Below the pieces are notes generated by a model. It was not told where the DNA came from and did not search any database. It was given only the letters and a program-made list of their open reading frames with translations. DNA of 64,000 bases from Leptobrachium leishanense (lineage: Eukaryota > Chordata > Amphibia > Anura > Megophryidae), in contig CM019063.1 in the NCBI GenBank assembly GCA_009667805.1, forward strand, positions 192,151,871 to 192,215,870, given 5' to 3'. Made by a program: the position numbers and the translations under genes. Below are positions 10,218 through 21,699 of this stretch, piece by piece; position 1 is the first letter of the stretch, and the number at the start of each line of letters is the position of its first letter.

Positions 10218-11470
10218 TTCATTAGGGTGTGCACAATTGAAAATTAATTAGTACATTACAAACTAATGCTTCTAAAAGATACATGTGTGCTAAGCAATAA
10301 ACAGATTGCGCACATGGAAGAAAAAAAAATAGATTATAAGCGACTTCTTTAAACGCAGCAAGAATTTCTGGTGAAGATCTGCAAAACAATACACAAAATA
10401 CCCACAGTTTTTTCCTTTTTTTTAACCCTAAAGGCTCTTGATCTGCCCCAATTTGTAAACCTGTTTCAAAATGATTTGTTATTTTGTCAGTCTTAGTTAT
10501 GCCTTCTCAATGTATAACAGAAGTCATACAGACTATGCTTTTGTGGTGGAATACATGCACGAAATAAGCAAAGAAGGCATACAACTCTATTTTGACATTT
10601 ATCTTGCCTATTTTGTAATGCATATTGGCTTTTTCACCTTTTTTATTTGTACTTTACCTGGATTTGCAAATTTTGATATCTGCCTAATAAGAGTTTGAAT
10701 AATTTGCCAAAATCCTCTACAAAATTTAAGCCATAGTTTGCTTTTTCTGCCACACACTGGCCAGTATTGCATATCTGCTGTTGAGATCACTACTGCTATT
10801 GATATTTTACTTTAGAAGAAATGGATAATTTGTCGTAGTAAATTTAAAGCATGAAGGGGATAATATGAATCAGATTTCTTCTCTTTACACGTGAGGGAGG
10901 TTATCCATGCTGTTTTGTGCTAAACTGTAATGAAAAACATGTTAATTTATGATAAGCAGCTAATTTAGTCTTGTTGGTGTCAAGTTTAGTCTTCTTTCCA
11001 GTTCCACTTTGTGTTACTTGTTTGGTCACACTGAATGCGCTCTCCTTTTCCCCTCTGGAACGGGGTTCGGAGGGCTGGCTCAGCCCTCTGAGTGCAGGGG
11101 CATGGTCCTGCCCAGAACCTGAGCACTGAGCTCAGGTTGCAGGGCCTTTGGGAAACGGCTACTTTCAGTGGCTCTCAATGCACCTGCCGTTGAGAGCCAT
11201 TTGACTGGCTGACTCCCCATGATCACATTAGAAAAGGTCCTAGTACTAGGACCAAAATGTTGCTGCAGCTTTAATAAACACTCTCACTGACACTAAGCCT
11301 TGTGTAACTGGTCCTTTTTGTTCCCCTCCTCTCCTGTCACATAACATTCTGTTCTGATGGTTAAACTGGAGAGTTTATGAATTTATGGGACATCCCCACC
11401 CTGGCATAGGCAGGCAGACTTTCCTTGGTATCCTAAAAGTCTTCCATTTCACAGTAAAAGCTGTTACACA
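10218..11470. other. Intron 8, mostly plain, with a hairpin cluster
   Basis: The A/T-rich part (10,218-11,035) shows no gene or repeat I recognise. From 11,065 to 11,270 lie three close hairpins: AGGGCT/AGCCCT; AACCTGAGC/GCTCAGGTT at 11,116-11,138; and GGCTCTCAA/TTGAGAGCC at 11,170-11,198. A perfect palindrome, GGTCCTAGTACTAGGACC, follows near 11,237, then an AATAAA-like end. Confidence 0.6.
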
Positions 11471-11475
11471 CAAAC

Positions 11476-11575
11476 CTCCATGCGTGCCATGGTCTGTATA
11501 TGAAGGGGATGATCCTTTAAGTGTTTTCCAAATACAAATCTCTTGGCTGCGTAATCCCTTCCCAAATTGATCACC
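11476..11575 (-). CDS. Acyl-CoA dehydrogenase exon 8
   Basis: The exon is 100 bp with acceptor TCTGTCAG and donor GTTTGT. It reads VINLGRDYAAKRFVFGK then HLKDHPLHIQTMARME. The ARxY-like arrangement contacts FAD in this family. Confidence 0.92.
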
Positions 11576-11654
11576 CTGACAGATAAAAGGCAAAGATTAG
11601 GAGTTTGTCTCATTTGCAATTAATATCCCAGCGATTCTTTCTGGTATGTTTTAC

Positions 11655-11749
11655 CTCCTCATGCCGGCTGCTGCTCCTATGGTATTATGTAAACGGGTGA
11701 TGGTCAGCATGTTGGAGATGGAGGCCACCCCACGGCCCTCTGGTGAAAT
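11655..11749 (-). CDS. Acyl-CoA dehydrogenase exon 7
   Basis: The exon is 95 bp with acceptor CTTCTAG and donor GTAAAA. It reads ISPEGRGVASISNMLTITRL, then HNTIGAAAGMR, the start of the C-terminal helical domain. Confidence 0.92.
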
Positions 11750-11833
11750 CTAGAAGAGTGAAGGGAAGGAGTCTGTATACAGTGTACAGGAGATCGCTTT
11801 TTGAGCCATAATGCGCTCTTCACTCAAACATAC

Positions 11834-11983
11834 CCTTGTAGCCTTCACCCCATCAAGCAGCAGCTCAGCTGTTGGTACCTGTCGGGTACCTAGCTTATCT
11901 TTAAGTCTCTGAACTTGAATTCCATTCAGGTTCCCGTCAGCATCACGAACCTTAAGGTAAAAAAGTGACAGTCCTCGAGTTCC
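11834..11983 (-). CDS. Acyl-CoA dehydrogenase exon 6
   Basis: The exon is 150 bp, phase 0 on both sides, with acceptor TTTTGTTAG and donor GTATGT. It reads GTRGLSLFYLKVRDADG, then RLKDKLGTRQVPTAELLLDG, the end of the beta domain. Confidence 0.92.
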
Positions 11984-12537
11984 CTAACAAAAGTAAAAGT
12001 GATACAGCATTAGTAATTATATTATAAACATCTAACATATCTAAAAATCTTTCCCTTCTTAGTGGAATTTGAAAAGATACATTGTGTATTTTTGTAAATT
12101 TCAATGCAACTTACGTTTTTTTCTTAACTCAAACACTATAGCCATGTCTCCCATATTAAAGCAAGCTTGTTTCCTTTCCATGAGAGGGATATTCTAGTAT
12201 TATTCAGCTGTACCATAACTATTTATGTTCTATGTACTTTCAAGTTGAATCAAAATTCTCTAATTCTTTTAAATTGCATGAAACAATGACATTTTATTAC
12301 CATAGATACTTGAGTATAGCGTGACCCGAATATACAGTCAGGTCCAGAAATATTGGGACATCGACACAATTCTAACATCTTTGGATCTATACACCACCAC
12401 AATGGAGTTGGAATGAAACAAACACAATGTGCTTTAACTGCAGACTGTCAGCTTTAATTTGAGGGTCTGTACATCCAACTCAGGTGAACGGTGTAGGACT
12501 TACAGCAGTTTGCAGATGTGCCTCCCACTTGTTAAGG

Positions 12538-12721
12538 CAGTGGTCCCCAACCCTGGTCCTCAGGGCCCACTAACAGGCCAGATTTTGCAGATCACCATGG
12601 GGAAAAGCAGACTGAATCCTGCAATCACTGAGCAGCAAATCATAACACCTGTGCTGTGCTTCAGATATCTGGCAAACCTGGCCTGTTAGTGGGCCCTGAG
12701 GACCAGGGTTGGGGACCACTG
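12538..12721. mobile_element. 184-bp hAT MITE inside Tc1 element A
   Basis: The ends are CAGTGGTCCCCAACCCTGG and its inverse, with an exact 8-bp target duplication tgttaagg (12,530-12,537 and 12,722-12,729). The inverted ends are about 40 bp. There is no coding capacity. The duplicated target lies in the Tc1 inverted repeat, so this inserted after the Tc1 element. Confidence 0.95.
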
Positions 12722-12775
12722 TGTTAAGGGACCAAAGGTAATGAGACAGAATAATACTCATCAAACTTTCCCTTC

Positions 12776-13813
12776 TTAATACTTGGTTGTAAATCCTTTG
12801 CAGTCAATCACAGCCTGAAGTCTGAAACGCATAGACATCACCAGATGCTGGGTTTCATCCCTGGCGATGCTCTGCCAGGCCTCTGCTGCAACGGTCTTCA
12901 GTTCCTGCTTGTTCCTGGGGCATTTCCCCTTCAGTTTTGTCTTCAGCAACTGAAATGCATGCTCAATGGGATTCAGGTCAGGTGATTGACTTGGCCATTG
13001 CATAACATTCCACTTCTGTCCCTTCAAAAACTCTTTGGTTGCTTTTGCAATATGCTTTGGGTCATTGTCCATCTGCACTGTGAAGCGCCGTCCAATGAGT
13101 TCTGCAGCATTTGGCTGAATGTGAGCAGATAATATTGCCTGAAACACTTCAGAATTCATCCTGCTGCTTTTGTCAGCAGTCACATCATCAATAAATACAA
13201 GCGAACCAGTTCCATTGGCAGCCATACATGCCCACGCCATGACACTACCACCACTATGCTTCACTGATGAGGTGGTATGCTTTGGATCATGAACAGTTCC
13301 TTTCCTTCTCCATACTCTTCTCTTCCCATCACTCTGGTACAAGTTGATCTTGGTCTCATCTGTCCATAGGATCTTGTTCCAGAACTGTGAAGGCTTTGTT
13401 AGGTGTTGTTTGGCAAACTCTAATCTGGCCTTCTTGTTTTTGAGGCTCGCCAATGGTTTACATCTTGTGGTGAACCCTCTGTATTCACTCTGGTGAAGTC
13501 TTCTCTTGTTGACTTTGACACACATACACCTACCTCCTGGAGAGTGTTCTTGATCTGGCCAACTGTTGTGAAGGATGTGTTTTCTTCACCAGGGAAAGAA
13601 TTCTTCGGTCATCCACCATAGTTGTTTTCCGTGGTCTCCCGGGTCTTTTGGTGTTGCTGAGCTCACCGGTGCGTTACTTCTTTTTGAGAATGTTCCAAAC
13701 AGTTGTTTTGGCCACACCTAATGTTCTTGCGATCTCTCTGATGGGTTTTGTTTTTGTTTCTTCAGCCTAATGATGGCTTGCTTCACTGATAGTGATAGCT
13801 CTTTGGATCTCAT
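12776..13813 (-). pseudogene. Tc1-like transposase (DD34E), frameshifted
   Basis: The open minus-strand segment 13,525-12,776 (249 codons) contains the whole catalytic core: ILWTDETK, then MDNDPKHIAKATKEF, then QSPDLNPIEH, giving Asp, Asp and Glu. The N-terminal DNA-binding part (from an ATG at 13,813, MRSKELSLSVKQAIIRLKK) is in other frames because of indels and a stop near 13,720. The enzyme would be inactive as it stands. Confidence 0.9.
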
Positions 13814-14172
13814 CTTGACAGTTGACAGCAACAGATTCCAAATGCAAATAGCACACTTAATATGAACTCCTGGGCCTTTTATCTGCACATTGTAATTGGG
13901 GTAATGAGGGAATATCACACACCTGGCCATGGAACCGCTGAGAAGCCAATTGACCCATTACCTTTGGTCCCTTAACAAGTGGGAGACACAACTGCAAACT
14001 GCTGTAATTCCTACACCGTTCACCTGAGTTGGATGTACATACCCTCAAATTAAAGCTGACAGTCTGCAGTTAAAGCACATTGTTTGTTTCATTCCAACTC
14101 CATTGTGGTGATGTGTAGAGCCAAAGATGTTAGAATTGTGTCGATGTCCCAATATTTCTGGACCTGACTGTA

Positions 14173-15156
14173 ACGCGATGGATAGAGATTTATTATGGAA
14201 ATGAGAGAATAGTCAAGACTCGAATATAAAGGGAGGAGCAAAATTTTACTGTACCGGTAAACAATTAAAATCCTTCCAGGTTCTCTTAACACAGGCTACC
14301 CCTCAGGCCACGGTGTTCTGCTCTAGAATGATTGCAGTTGTTACTAAGTATGAAGCCATCGGCCACCCGTCGTCTTTACTTGCGATTAGATGGCCGGCGG
14401 AGGCGAGTGAGGTGAAAGATTGGCTTAAACCGAGCCTGCCCTCTGGCCGTGATGGATCCCACCTCTCATGAATCCGGGAGTTCCTGAAGTGTTTGCAAGC
14501 ATCATGGAGACCGCATTCACTTCAGCGAGACTATCGGAACTTCTGGGAGACTTGGGATCCAGAGCAAGGTTTTGTTTTTTTTGTTTTGTTTTTTTACACG
14601 CGATGCAGATATCTCGAATAGAACACGACCCCTCAAATTTTTTTTTAGCTGTATTTTATAATAAGACATTACAAGAGATACGATGCATTGTTCAAGTGAA
14701 CACACAGGTGCTTTATACTGATAAAGAGAGAGGAAAATTAAATTAAAAGAAAAGGGAGGAGACGGTAAGAAGAATTATCTGCCTCTGGTAAAAAGAGCTG
14801 ACCTCTCATTTTAAGGTAAATGTTTGGCACTAAAATCTAGCGGTATACTCGTAGCTAGTAGCGGAAAACTAACCAGGTTTATTAACAAAAAACACTTTTA
14901 AATTGCAGTTTATCATGCTGTGTGCAAACCTTAAGGTATTTTAAGTATTATTAGATTGTACCATAAGTGTATTCTACCTACACCATTATCTCTTTAATAT
15001 GGAAAAAAAAGGGTTGCTAAATAGTGAACTTTATATTTTTAGTTAAAACAGAGCAGTGAATATTTTGTGTTTTACAGCTGAGCTTTCAATCATCCTGTCT
15101 TTATCCTAAAATCAACCTCCCAGCACAGAACAAAAGAAAATCCTTTCCTCTTCCTG
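14173..15156. other. Intronic sequence, possible old LINE scrap
   Basis: Nothing is certain here. At 14,330-14,560 a GC-richer patch reads GLU-rich and KPSLPSGRDGSH-like peptide on the plus strand, faintly like an L1 reverse transcriptase start, but stops and frame changes leave it unproven. The rest is A/T-rich. Confidence 0.35.
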
Positions 15157-15689
15157 GAGTCTACTAGGGATGAGCCAAACACGCCCGAGTTCGGTTCGTA
15201 TTCGAACCCGAACTTTCCAAATGTTCGAATCCGAACCCGAACTCCATACAAGTCAATGGGGCTGAAAATTGGTTTTTAGAGTGCCCTCCGAGAGGGCATA
15301 TATGCCAGATATTTGCCATAAAAGGTGTATGGGGGTCCGGGTAGTGCCCTGGGGGACAGGAAACAAGGACAAAAAGTTTAAAAAAAAAACGTTTTTAAAG
15401 GGACAGTGAGTTTTCCATGAAATAAGGGTTAAAAATAAAAACGAAAAATTCCTTCAAATATCGTGCCTAGGAGGTCCCCATAACCTGCCCGTGAAGTGGC
15501 GGATTTCTAGGATGTATAGAAACACTTAAAAACATAAAAATTACGTTTCAAAAGACGGTAAATGCTTTTCCTTTAATCTATCCATAAACAACTGCTTGGG
15601 GCGGCAGTCTGTATGAAAAGAGGAGACATTTTCGGACACGCAGAAAAAGTTTAGTGATTTTTTTTTGGCTAAATTATTGTGAAACTTAT

Positions 15690-16320
15690 GCAGGCTTTGG
15701 ATGAAAGTAACAATAGGTGCTTTAAAATTGGGCCTTTAGCGTCGGCAACAGTGCAGTCACACCGTAACCCCTCTGAGGATATGAATCTGATACAGGCGTC
15801 ATTGGCAGTGCACCCAAATATTGTGCTTTTGGTGCCAGGCCTGCAAGTACTATCATACAGTATCCCCTCTGTAGTATTGTGGAAGAATGCAGGGGTGGAC
15901 CATGCGGTCCTATATTAAAAAGATATGAATCTGGTAAAGGCATCAGTGCACCCAGATATTGTGCTTTTGGTGCCAGACTGCCAGGCCAGCAAGTACCATC
16001 ATACAGTAACCCCTCTGTGGTATTGTGGAAGAATGCAGGGGTGGACCATGTGGTCCTATATTAAAAAGATATGAATCTGGTAATGGGCGTCAGTGCACCC
16101 AGATATTGTGCCTTTCATGGCAGCAAGTGCCTTCACACCGTAACCCTTTTGTGGTATTGTGGAAGAGTGCAGGGTTGGACCCTGCGGTTCAAAAAATTAA
16201 AATGATATACATCTGGCACAGGCGTCATTGCAGCCAAATAGTGTGCCTTTCATGGCAGCAAGTGCATTCACACGGTAACCCTTTTGTGGTATTGTGGAAG
16301 AGTTCAGTGCTGGAGGTTTT
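15690..16320. repeat. Subterminal tandem repeat of the hAT element
   Basis: Four to five units of roughly 120-145 bp contain GTGCACCCAGATATTGTGC and a TATTGTGGAAGA(G/A)TGCAGG box. Matching units occur in the other copies: about four at 35,780-36,240, one at 49,560-49,690, and at least four at 63,500-64,000. Confidence 0.85.
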
Positions 16321-16343
16321 GTGAATGCAGAAGACATCCCGAT

Positions 16344-19300
16344 CTATTCCGTTACGTCAGCATCAGGGGATTGATAACTGCTGATCCAGGACTGATTCAT
16401 TTTTATAAATGTCAGCCGGTCTACAGAGTTGGTGGACAGACGCACTCTTTTGTCTGTGACAAAACCTCCAACGGCACTGAACGTCCTTTCAGAAAGCACG
16501 CTGGATGAAGGGCAACCTAGTAGCTGCATAGCATATTGGCTAAATTCTGGCCAGTGATCCAATCTCAACACCCAGTAAGCCAGTGGATCATCTGCTGGAA
16601 AGGTATCCAGGTCTGCCCTTGCCCCTAGGTAGTCCTGCACCAAATGGTGAAGACGCTGGCAATGGGTGCCTACATTTGACGTCCCTGGGCGTCGTATACT
16701 AAAAAATTAGTAAAAAACTATTCCTCTGATCATCTGCAGCCTCAGAAGCACGTGTGTCATCACTTGGTAACCTACCAGTGCCTGGAAAGGTGTTACACAA
16801 GTGTCGCTTTAGAGCGTCCTCAAGTATTTTCATCCTGTGCTCCCTCTGTGCGGGCAGGATGAGCTCTGCAACTTTACCCTTGTAACGTGGATCAAGAAGG
16901 GTTGCCAACCAGTAATGATCCCTCTCCTTGATAGCACGAATCCTGGGGTCCTTTAGCAGGCTTTGCATTATAAGGGAGCCCATGCAGCGTAGGTTGGAGG
17001 TGGCATTAGCTTCAGAGTCTTCCTGGTCAATGAGGATGACCCCCATCGTGCACTTCCTCCTCCCAGCCACGCACTAGCCCTTGTGTTTCTGGGCACACGA
17101 AACCCTCCCTTGAGGAATCCCCACCTTCAATGCCCCCCACTACTTAAATATTCCTCCTCCTCCTCCTGTCTGATCTGAGTAGGACCCGCTGGAATGCTGT
17201 CTGCGGAAAGACTGGGGCCTTCAGAGCTAGGAAGGCCTCCTCTTCCTCCCGCTGCTCTGCCTCTTGAGCCACATCTATAATTCCCCGCAGAGTGTGCTCC
17301 AGCAGGAACACTAAAGGAATAGTGTCACTGATGCATGCACTGTCCCTGCTCACCATCCTCGTTGCCTCCTCAAATGGTGACAGTACAGTGCATGCATCCT
17401 TGATCATCAGCCACTGCGGGGGGGGAAAACCAAGTTGTCCTGAACCTGTCCTTGTGCCATACTCGCACAGGTACTCGTTGATGGCCCTCTGCTGCTTGTG
17501 CAGATGCTACAGCATTGCTAATGTCGAGTTCCACCTGGTGGGCATGTCACAGATCAGACGGTTTGTGGGAAGGTGGAATTCTCTTTGAATTTCTGCCAGG
17601 CGAACGCTTGCTGGGAATGACCATCTGAAGTGGCTGCAGATGTTTCTGGCCTGGCTGAGAAGCTCTGGCAGCCCTGGGTACTTGGTTAGGAAACGCTGTA
17701 CCACTAGATTTAGGACGTGTGCTAGGCATGGTACATGTGTCAATTTACCCTTGCGTAGGGCGGAGAGAAGGTTGCTGCCATTATCACAGATGATCATTCC
17801 CAGCTGAAGCTGGCGTGGTGTTAACATCTCTGCAGCTGGCCCTGCAGAGCTGACAGAATTTCTGGCCCGGTGTGGCTCCTGTCCCCTAAACAAACCAGCT
17901 CAAGCACAGTATGGCTTCTTTTTGCTTGAGCCATTGCGTAGACCCTGTCAGGCGTCGGTTTAACTGCCACTTCGCCAGGGACAGAGAAAGAGGAGGAGGA
18001 GGAAGAGGGAGAGGTGGTGGTGGAGCAGACAGACCTCATACAAGCAGCTTTCTGGAGGCGTGGTGGATGAACAAGCTCCAGCACAGAGCCCCGTCTTGGA
18101 TCCCTCCCAGCTGCAATCAGAGTTACCCAGTGTGCCGTGAAGGAAATGTAACGACCCTGTCCATGCTTGCTGGACCACGTGTCTAATGTCACATGCTCCT
18201 TGCTGCTGACTGCCTTTCCCAATGACTCGATAACATTGTCTTCCACGTGTTGGTATAGTGCTGGAATGGCCTTGCGTGAAAAGTAATGGCGTTTTGGAAC
18301 CTGCCACAGTGGTACAGCACATTCAGCAAATTCACGGAAGGGAGCAGAGTCCACCAGCTGGAAAGGCAGCAGCTGCAATGCGAGTAATTTTGCTAAGCTG
18401 GCATTTAGATGCTGTGCTTGGGGATGGTTGTGACTATATTTTTTCTTACGCTGCAGCAGCTGCGGCAACGTAATCTGACTGCATAAATCTTCAGCTGATA
18501 GGATGCTGTCACATTGTGAGGAAGGACCTGGTACATCCATTACTGTAGCATCATCCCTGTCAGTGGAGGTTGTAGGCAATGACATGGCAGGACATACAGT
18601 GGGGGTAGAGACAGATGAGGAGGAGGACCTACGCAAAGTTTTGCGCCAACGGGATGTGTGGCAGGAGGTCATATGTCGCCTCAAGCACGTGGTACCCAAG
18701 TGTCCGGTGTCTTTCTCACGCTTAAGCCTCATCTGACATAGATTACAAATAGCAATGGTGGGGTCTGCTGCACATTTCTTAAAGAACTCCCAGCAGACAG
18801 CAGAGTTCCTGCGTGTGTGTGCTTTGAGACAACAGCGCTCTGCACCAGAGCAGCTCTGACATCTGATGCCTTGGACTGGCTAGTGCTACGGCTGGTCATA
18901 GAGGATGTTGTGCCTCGTATTTGCTGTGCCGCCTCCTCCTCCCCCTCCTCCTCACTTGATTCCTCTGTTCGATCTGGCACCCAGGTGGAGTCAGTGACCT
19001 CATCATCATTGTCATCATCACCCCCTATCTCCTAGTCACTGGAGCCAACTTGGCAGTATGCTGCAGCTGCTGGGGCAACATGAGTGCCAGTTATTTGTGT
19101 GTCATCACTGGCACCCCCTTCCTCTAGGTTGATTATACTCCCTTGCTCAACCTCAGAGATTGAATCAGAGCACTGTACTTGCTGCGCATCCTCAAGCAGC
19201 ATGTCACTGTCATTGTAGTCAAACAATTCAGCTGACTCCTCCGTGTGTGATAGCGAGGCTATGGCAGGAGTAGCTGTGGACATGGAGGCTGCATTAGATG

Positions 19301-19574
19301 CTTTGGCAGCTGAGGTGGACTGTAAAGCACTACAAGCCTGGCTGGCAGAGGACTCGGAGGATGAGGATGGCCTGGTTAGCCAATCCACCAAATCCTCTGT
19401 ATGTTGCTGCTGCTTAAGACGGCCAGCACCAGTTAGAAAGGACAAGCATGCCCCTGCAGAGGATGCACCACGTCTACCACGACCAGAGGCACAGCCTCCC
19501 GACACAGGGGCTGCTTGCCCTCTTATCTGTGTCTGGGAGCGTCTGTGTGTCCTTTTTTGTTCTTTCAGACATGG
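16344..19574 (-). pseudogene. hAT transposase with BED finger, decayed
   Basis: Minus-strand pieces run from an ATG at 19,574 (MSERTKK) to 16,344. An acidic, Ser-rich N-terminal region (19,505-18,980) leads to a BED-type zinc finger near 18,760-18,665 (CNLCQMRLKRE...RRHMTSCH). The RNase H-like core follows, with TLDTWSSKHGQGRY, IICDNGSNLLSALRKG and VPCLAHVLNLVV. The C-terminal hAT dimerisation domain has WPEFSQYAMQLLGCPSSS and ERTFSAVGG. A homopolymer frameshift just after the start, a TAG at about 19,032 and several further frame changes make it inactive. Confidence 0.92.
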
Positions 19575-19589
19575 TGAGTGATATATAGA

Positions 19590-20020
19590 TTAAATATATA
19601 CAGAACTCTGATTCAACTCTGGTATGAAGATTAAAGATTTACAGAACTCTGGTATAACTCGTTGAGACACCCTGATAGCTGGCAGCCAGTGACAAGACAC
19701 AGATTACAATTTCCTCACATAAATCAGTGTGACCCCCTGATGGGTGGCAGTGAGAAGCCACAGATTACAAGTCTCAGAAAACTCCTATAAATCAGTGAGA
19801 CCCCCTGATGGGTGGCAGCCAGTGAGAACACACGGATTATAACAATTCCCAAATATTTTGTAGAAATTAGTGACCCCCCAAAATACTTGCTGGCAGTGAC
19901 GACACAGAAGATCACCTCAATTCCCAAATGTTTTGTAGAAATTTGTGACCCCCAAAATACTTGCTGGCAGTGACAAGACACACATCACCTCAATTCCCAG
20001 ATATTTGGTAGAAATGAGAC
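19590..20020. repeat. ~65-bp tandem repeats near the hAT promoter end
   Basis: About six diverged units contain (A/G)TGAGACCCCCTGATGGGTG or its variant with CCCAAAATACTTGC, each followed by AATTCCCA(G/A)ATATTT-type sequence. The same array is present at 34,575-34,990 in copy 2. Confidence 0.8.
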
Positions 20021-20403
20021 CCCCCCCCCCCAGTAGCGTGGCAGACCGGCAGTAAGAACACACAACAATCTCCTATGAAATCTCCTCTCAAATGCGTGCT
20101 GAAGCGCTGCGTGGAAACCTTATATAGTGTGCTGCGGGACTTAGCTCTGTGAGCCCATGATTGGGCAAAATTTGTCAGGACTCTGAGCCGTGATTGGCAT
20201 ATTGTTGAACCTGTCTTGCACCAGACCTGTGGTCAGGTGCAAGTCTGTAGCCAATTACGAGCTTCGGGCCAGTGTAAAAGTGCATTGTGGGCCATTGTGG
20301 TCGAACACCTGGAAATGTTCGGAGTTCGCGAACAGAACGAACAGCCTAAGTTCAGTCCGAACTTCGAACCGTCCGAACCGAACAGCTCATCCCTAGAGTC
20401 TAC

Positions 20404-20995
20404 ATTATTGAAGGCTGCTGTAGTAATAGATTTTGTAAATAGTTTCAATTGATGCCATGCTTTTATTGCACTGTAGGTTAAAGAAAATTGCTAATTACTG
20501 TATCAAGATAACAAAAACGCTGAGTCCTTTGTCTTTAAAGGAATTCACAATGCCTTGTTAATGTGTTGAAAAATTTGTTGCACTGCAAAACCACCAGCTG
20601 AATTCACCCACTCAGATGCCATTGAGCGTTCACGATCAAATTCGATCACAAGCGTCTTGTAGTGCACAATAATGTGTGGAGAGAATATACACAAAAACAT
20701 CAGATACCACTAATATATTTGTTATACATACACATTTCACACTTTAACACAAGTACTTCACATTGCAGCATATGCCTGGTTGGTAGATCTGCCTCGTTAT
20801 CCTGAACCAATATTACTACTTGCTGCAGAGGGTGAGCAGAGGGAAGGAACTGCCATGTTACATGAACCCTTTTTTATATAAATGCAGTGTATCGATTAGA
20901 CATACCTTAGGGAAACACTTAATACATTTAAGCACTTGGAGGTAAAGGTCTGTGCTTAATATAATACACCAATAGAGTAGTCACTGAGAACTTAC
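20404..20995. other. Intron 5, no feature recognised
   Basis: A/T-rich intronic sequence between the hAT element and exon 5. No repeat or ORF is supported. Confidence 0.6.
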
Positions 20996-21138
20996 CTGCA
21001 CGGTCTTACCCTGATCGTCTATGACTCTGCCTAAGGTCAAGGTCATATCGGCATCTGTAGCTGATGTGAACCATTTATACCCATGTAGTGTGTAAGTCCC
21101 ATCCTTCTGAAGACGTGCTACTGTTTCTGTGCCTGCCG
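20996..21138 (-). CDS. Acyl-CoA dehydrogenase exon 5
   Basis: The exon is 143 bp with acceptor CCTAAAG and donor GTAAGT. It completes the codon split by exon 4 and reads AGTETVARLQKDG, then LHGYKWFTSATDADMTLTLG. This is the conserved Lys-Trp-Phe and Ser-Ala-Thr-Asp flavin-contact segment. Confidence 0.92.
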
Positions 21139-21228
21139 CTTTAGGAACAATACAAAGAAAAAATTTAAATGTTTCAAAATAATACTTCCAGGTGTTTGCA
21201 TAATTAAGAGTAACATTTATCTACCTAC

Positions 21229-21346
21229 CCACATCTGATCCGCCTTTTCGCTCTGTCATCCACTGTCCAGAAGTCCAGAAATCACTAGGATCACGAGCGG
21301 TCAAATGTCTAAAGGCAGCCTGTAGAGGGGTTGGTGAACCAAGAGA
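21229..21346 (-). CDS. Acyl-CoA dehydrogenase exon 4
   Basis: The exon is 118 bp with acceptor ATCAACAG and donor GTAGGT. It reads SLGSPTPLQAAFRHLTARD and FWTSGQWMTERKGGSDV. The last motif is the flavin and substrate-binding signature of the acyl-CoA dehydrogenase middle domain. Confidence 0.92.
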
Positions 21347-21528
21347 CTGTTGATGAAAACAAAAATTGTATGTCAAAAAAAATCTGTATTTCCTACATTT
21401 CCCGTCGCTGCTTTCATATTAATTTCTTATGTTATCCTATGTCACAGATGTAGCTTTAAATCTGCGTCTTAAATGTTGCTCTACTTTTCCTGTGGTTGAA
21501 TTTGGACGCTCTGGAATAGATGCTCCAG

Positions 21529-21665
21529 TTAAGGCTGGGGCCATACGAACACGCTAAATGCGCCTGTTTTTTGTTTTTTTTAGAAATTGTTTTACCAGGA
21601 AGGATGTATTGAGATTTTTTCTCGTTTTCAAGTATGTTTTAAGGCACATCATGACATTATAGAAT
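21529..21665. repeat. Half MITE and SINE-tail fragment
   Basis: 21,529-21,560 (TTAAGGCTGGGGCCATACGAA) resembles one end of the TTA-type MITE family. From 21,575 a T run and TTTTACCAGGAAGGAT...CGTTTTCAAGTATG match the tail of the SINE at 33,062-33,267. Confidence 0.55.
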
Positions 21666-21699
21666 TTTGATCAGATAGGGAAACAACACATGAAGTACA

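Larger units (their letters stand above)
12335..14170 (-). mobile_element. Tc1/mariner element A
   Basis: The element starts CAGTCAGGTCCAGAAATATT and ends with its inverse at a TA on each side (12,333-12,334 and 14,171-14,172). The inverted ends are long (about 220 bp), as in IR/DR-type Tc1 elements. A 184-bp hAT MITE lies in the left end. The transposase is on the minus strand. Confidence 0.92.
15165..20395 (-). mobile_element. Long hAT element, copy 1 (5.2 kb)
   Basis: Both ends read TAGGGATGAGC(C/T) inward, with TTCGGTTCGG-like subterminal sequence. A perfect 8-bp target duplication gagtctac flanks it (15,157-15,164 and 20,396-20,403). It carries a decayed hAT transposase on the minus strand and tandem repeats near both ends. 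Relatives lie at 34,258-36,794, 48,253-50,253 and 62,937 onward. It lies in intron 5 of the acyl-CoA dehydrogenase gene. Confidence 0.95.
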
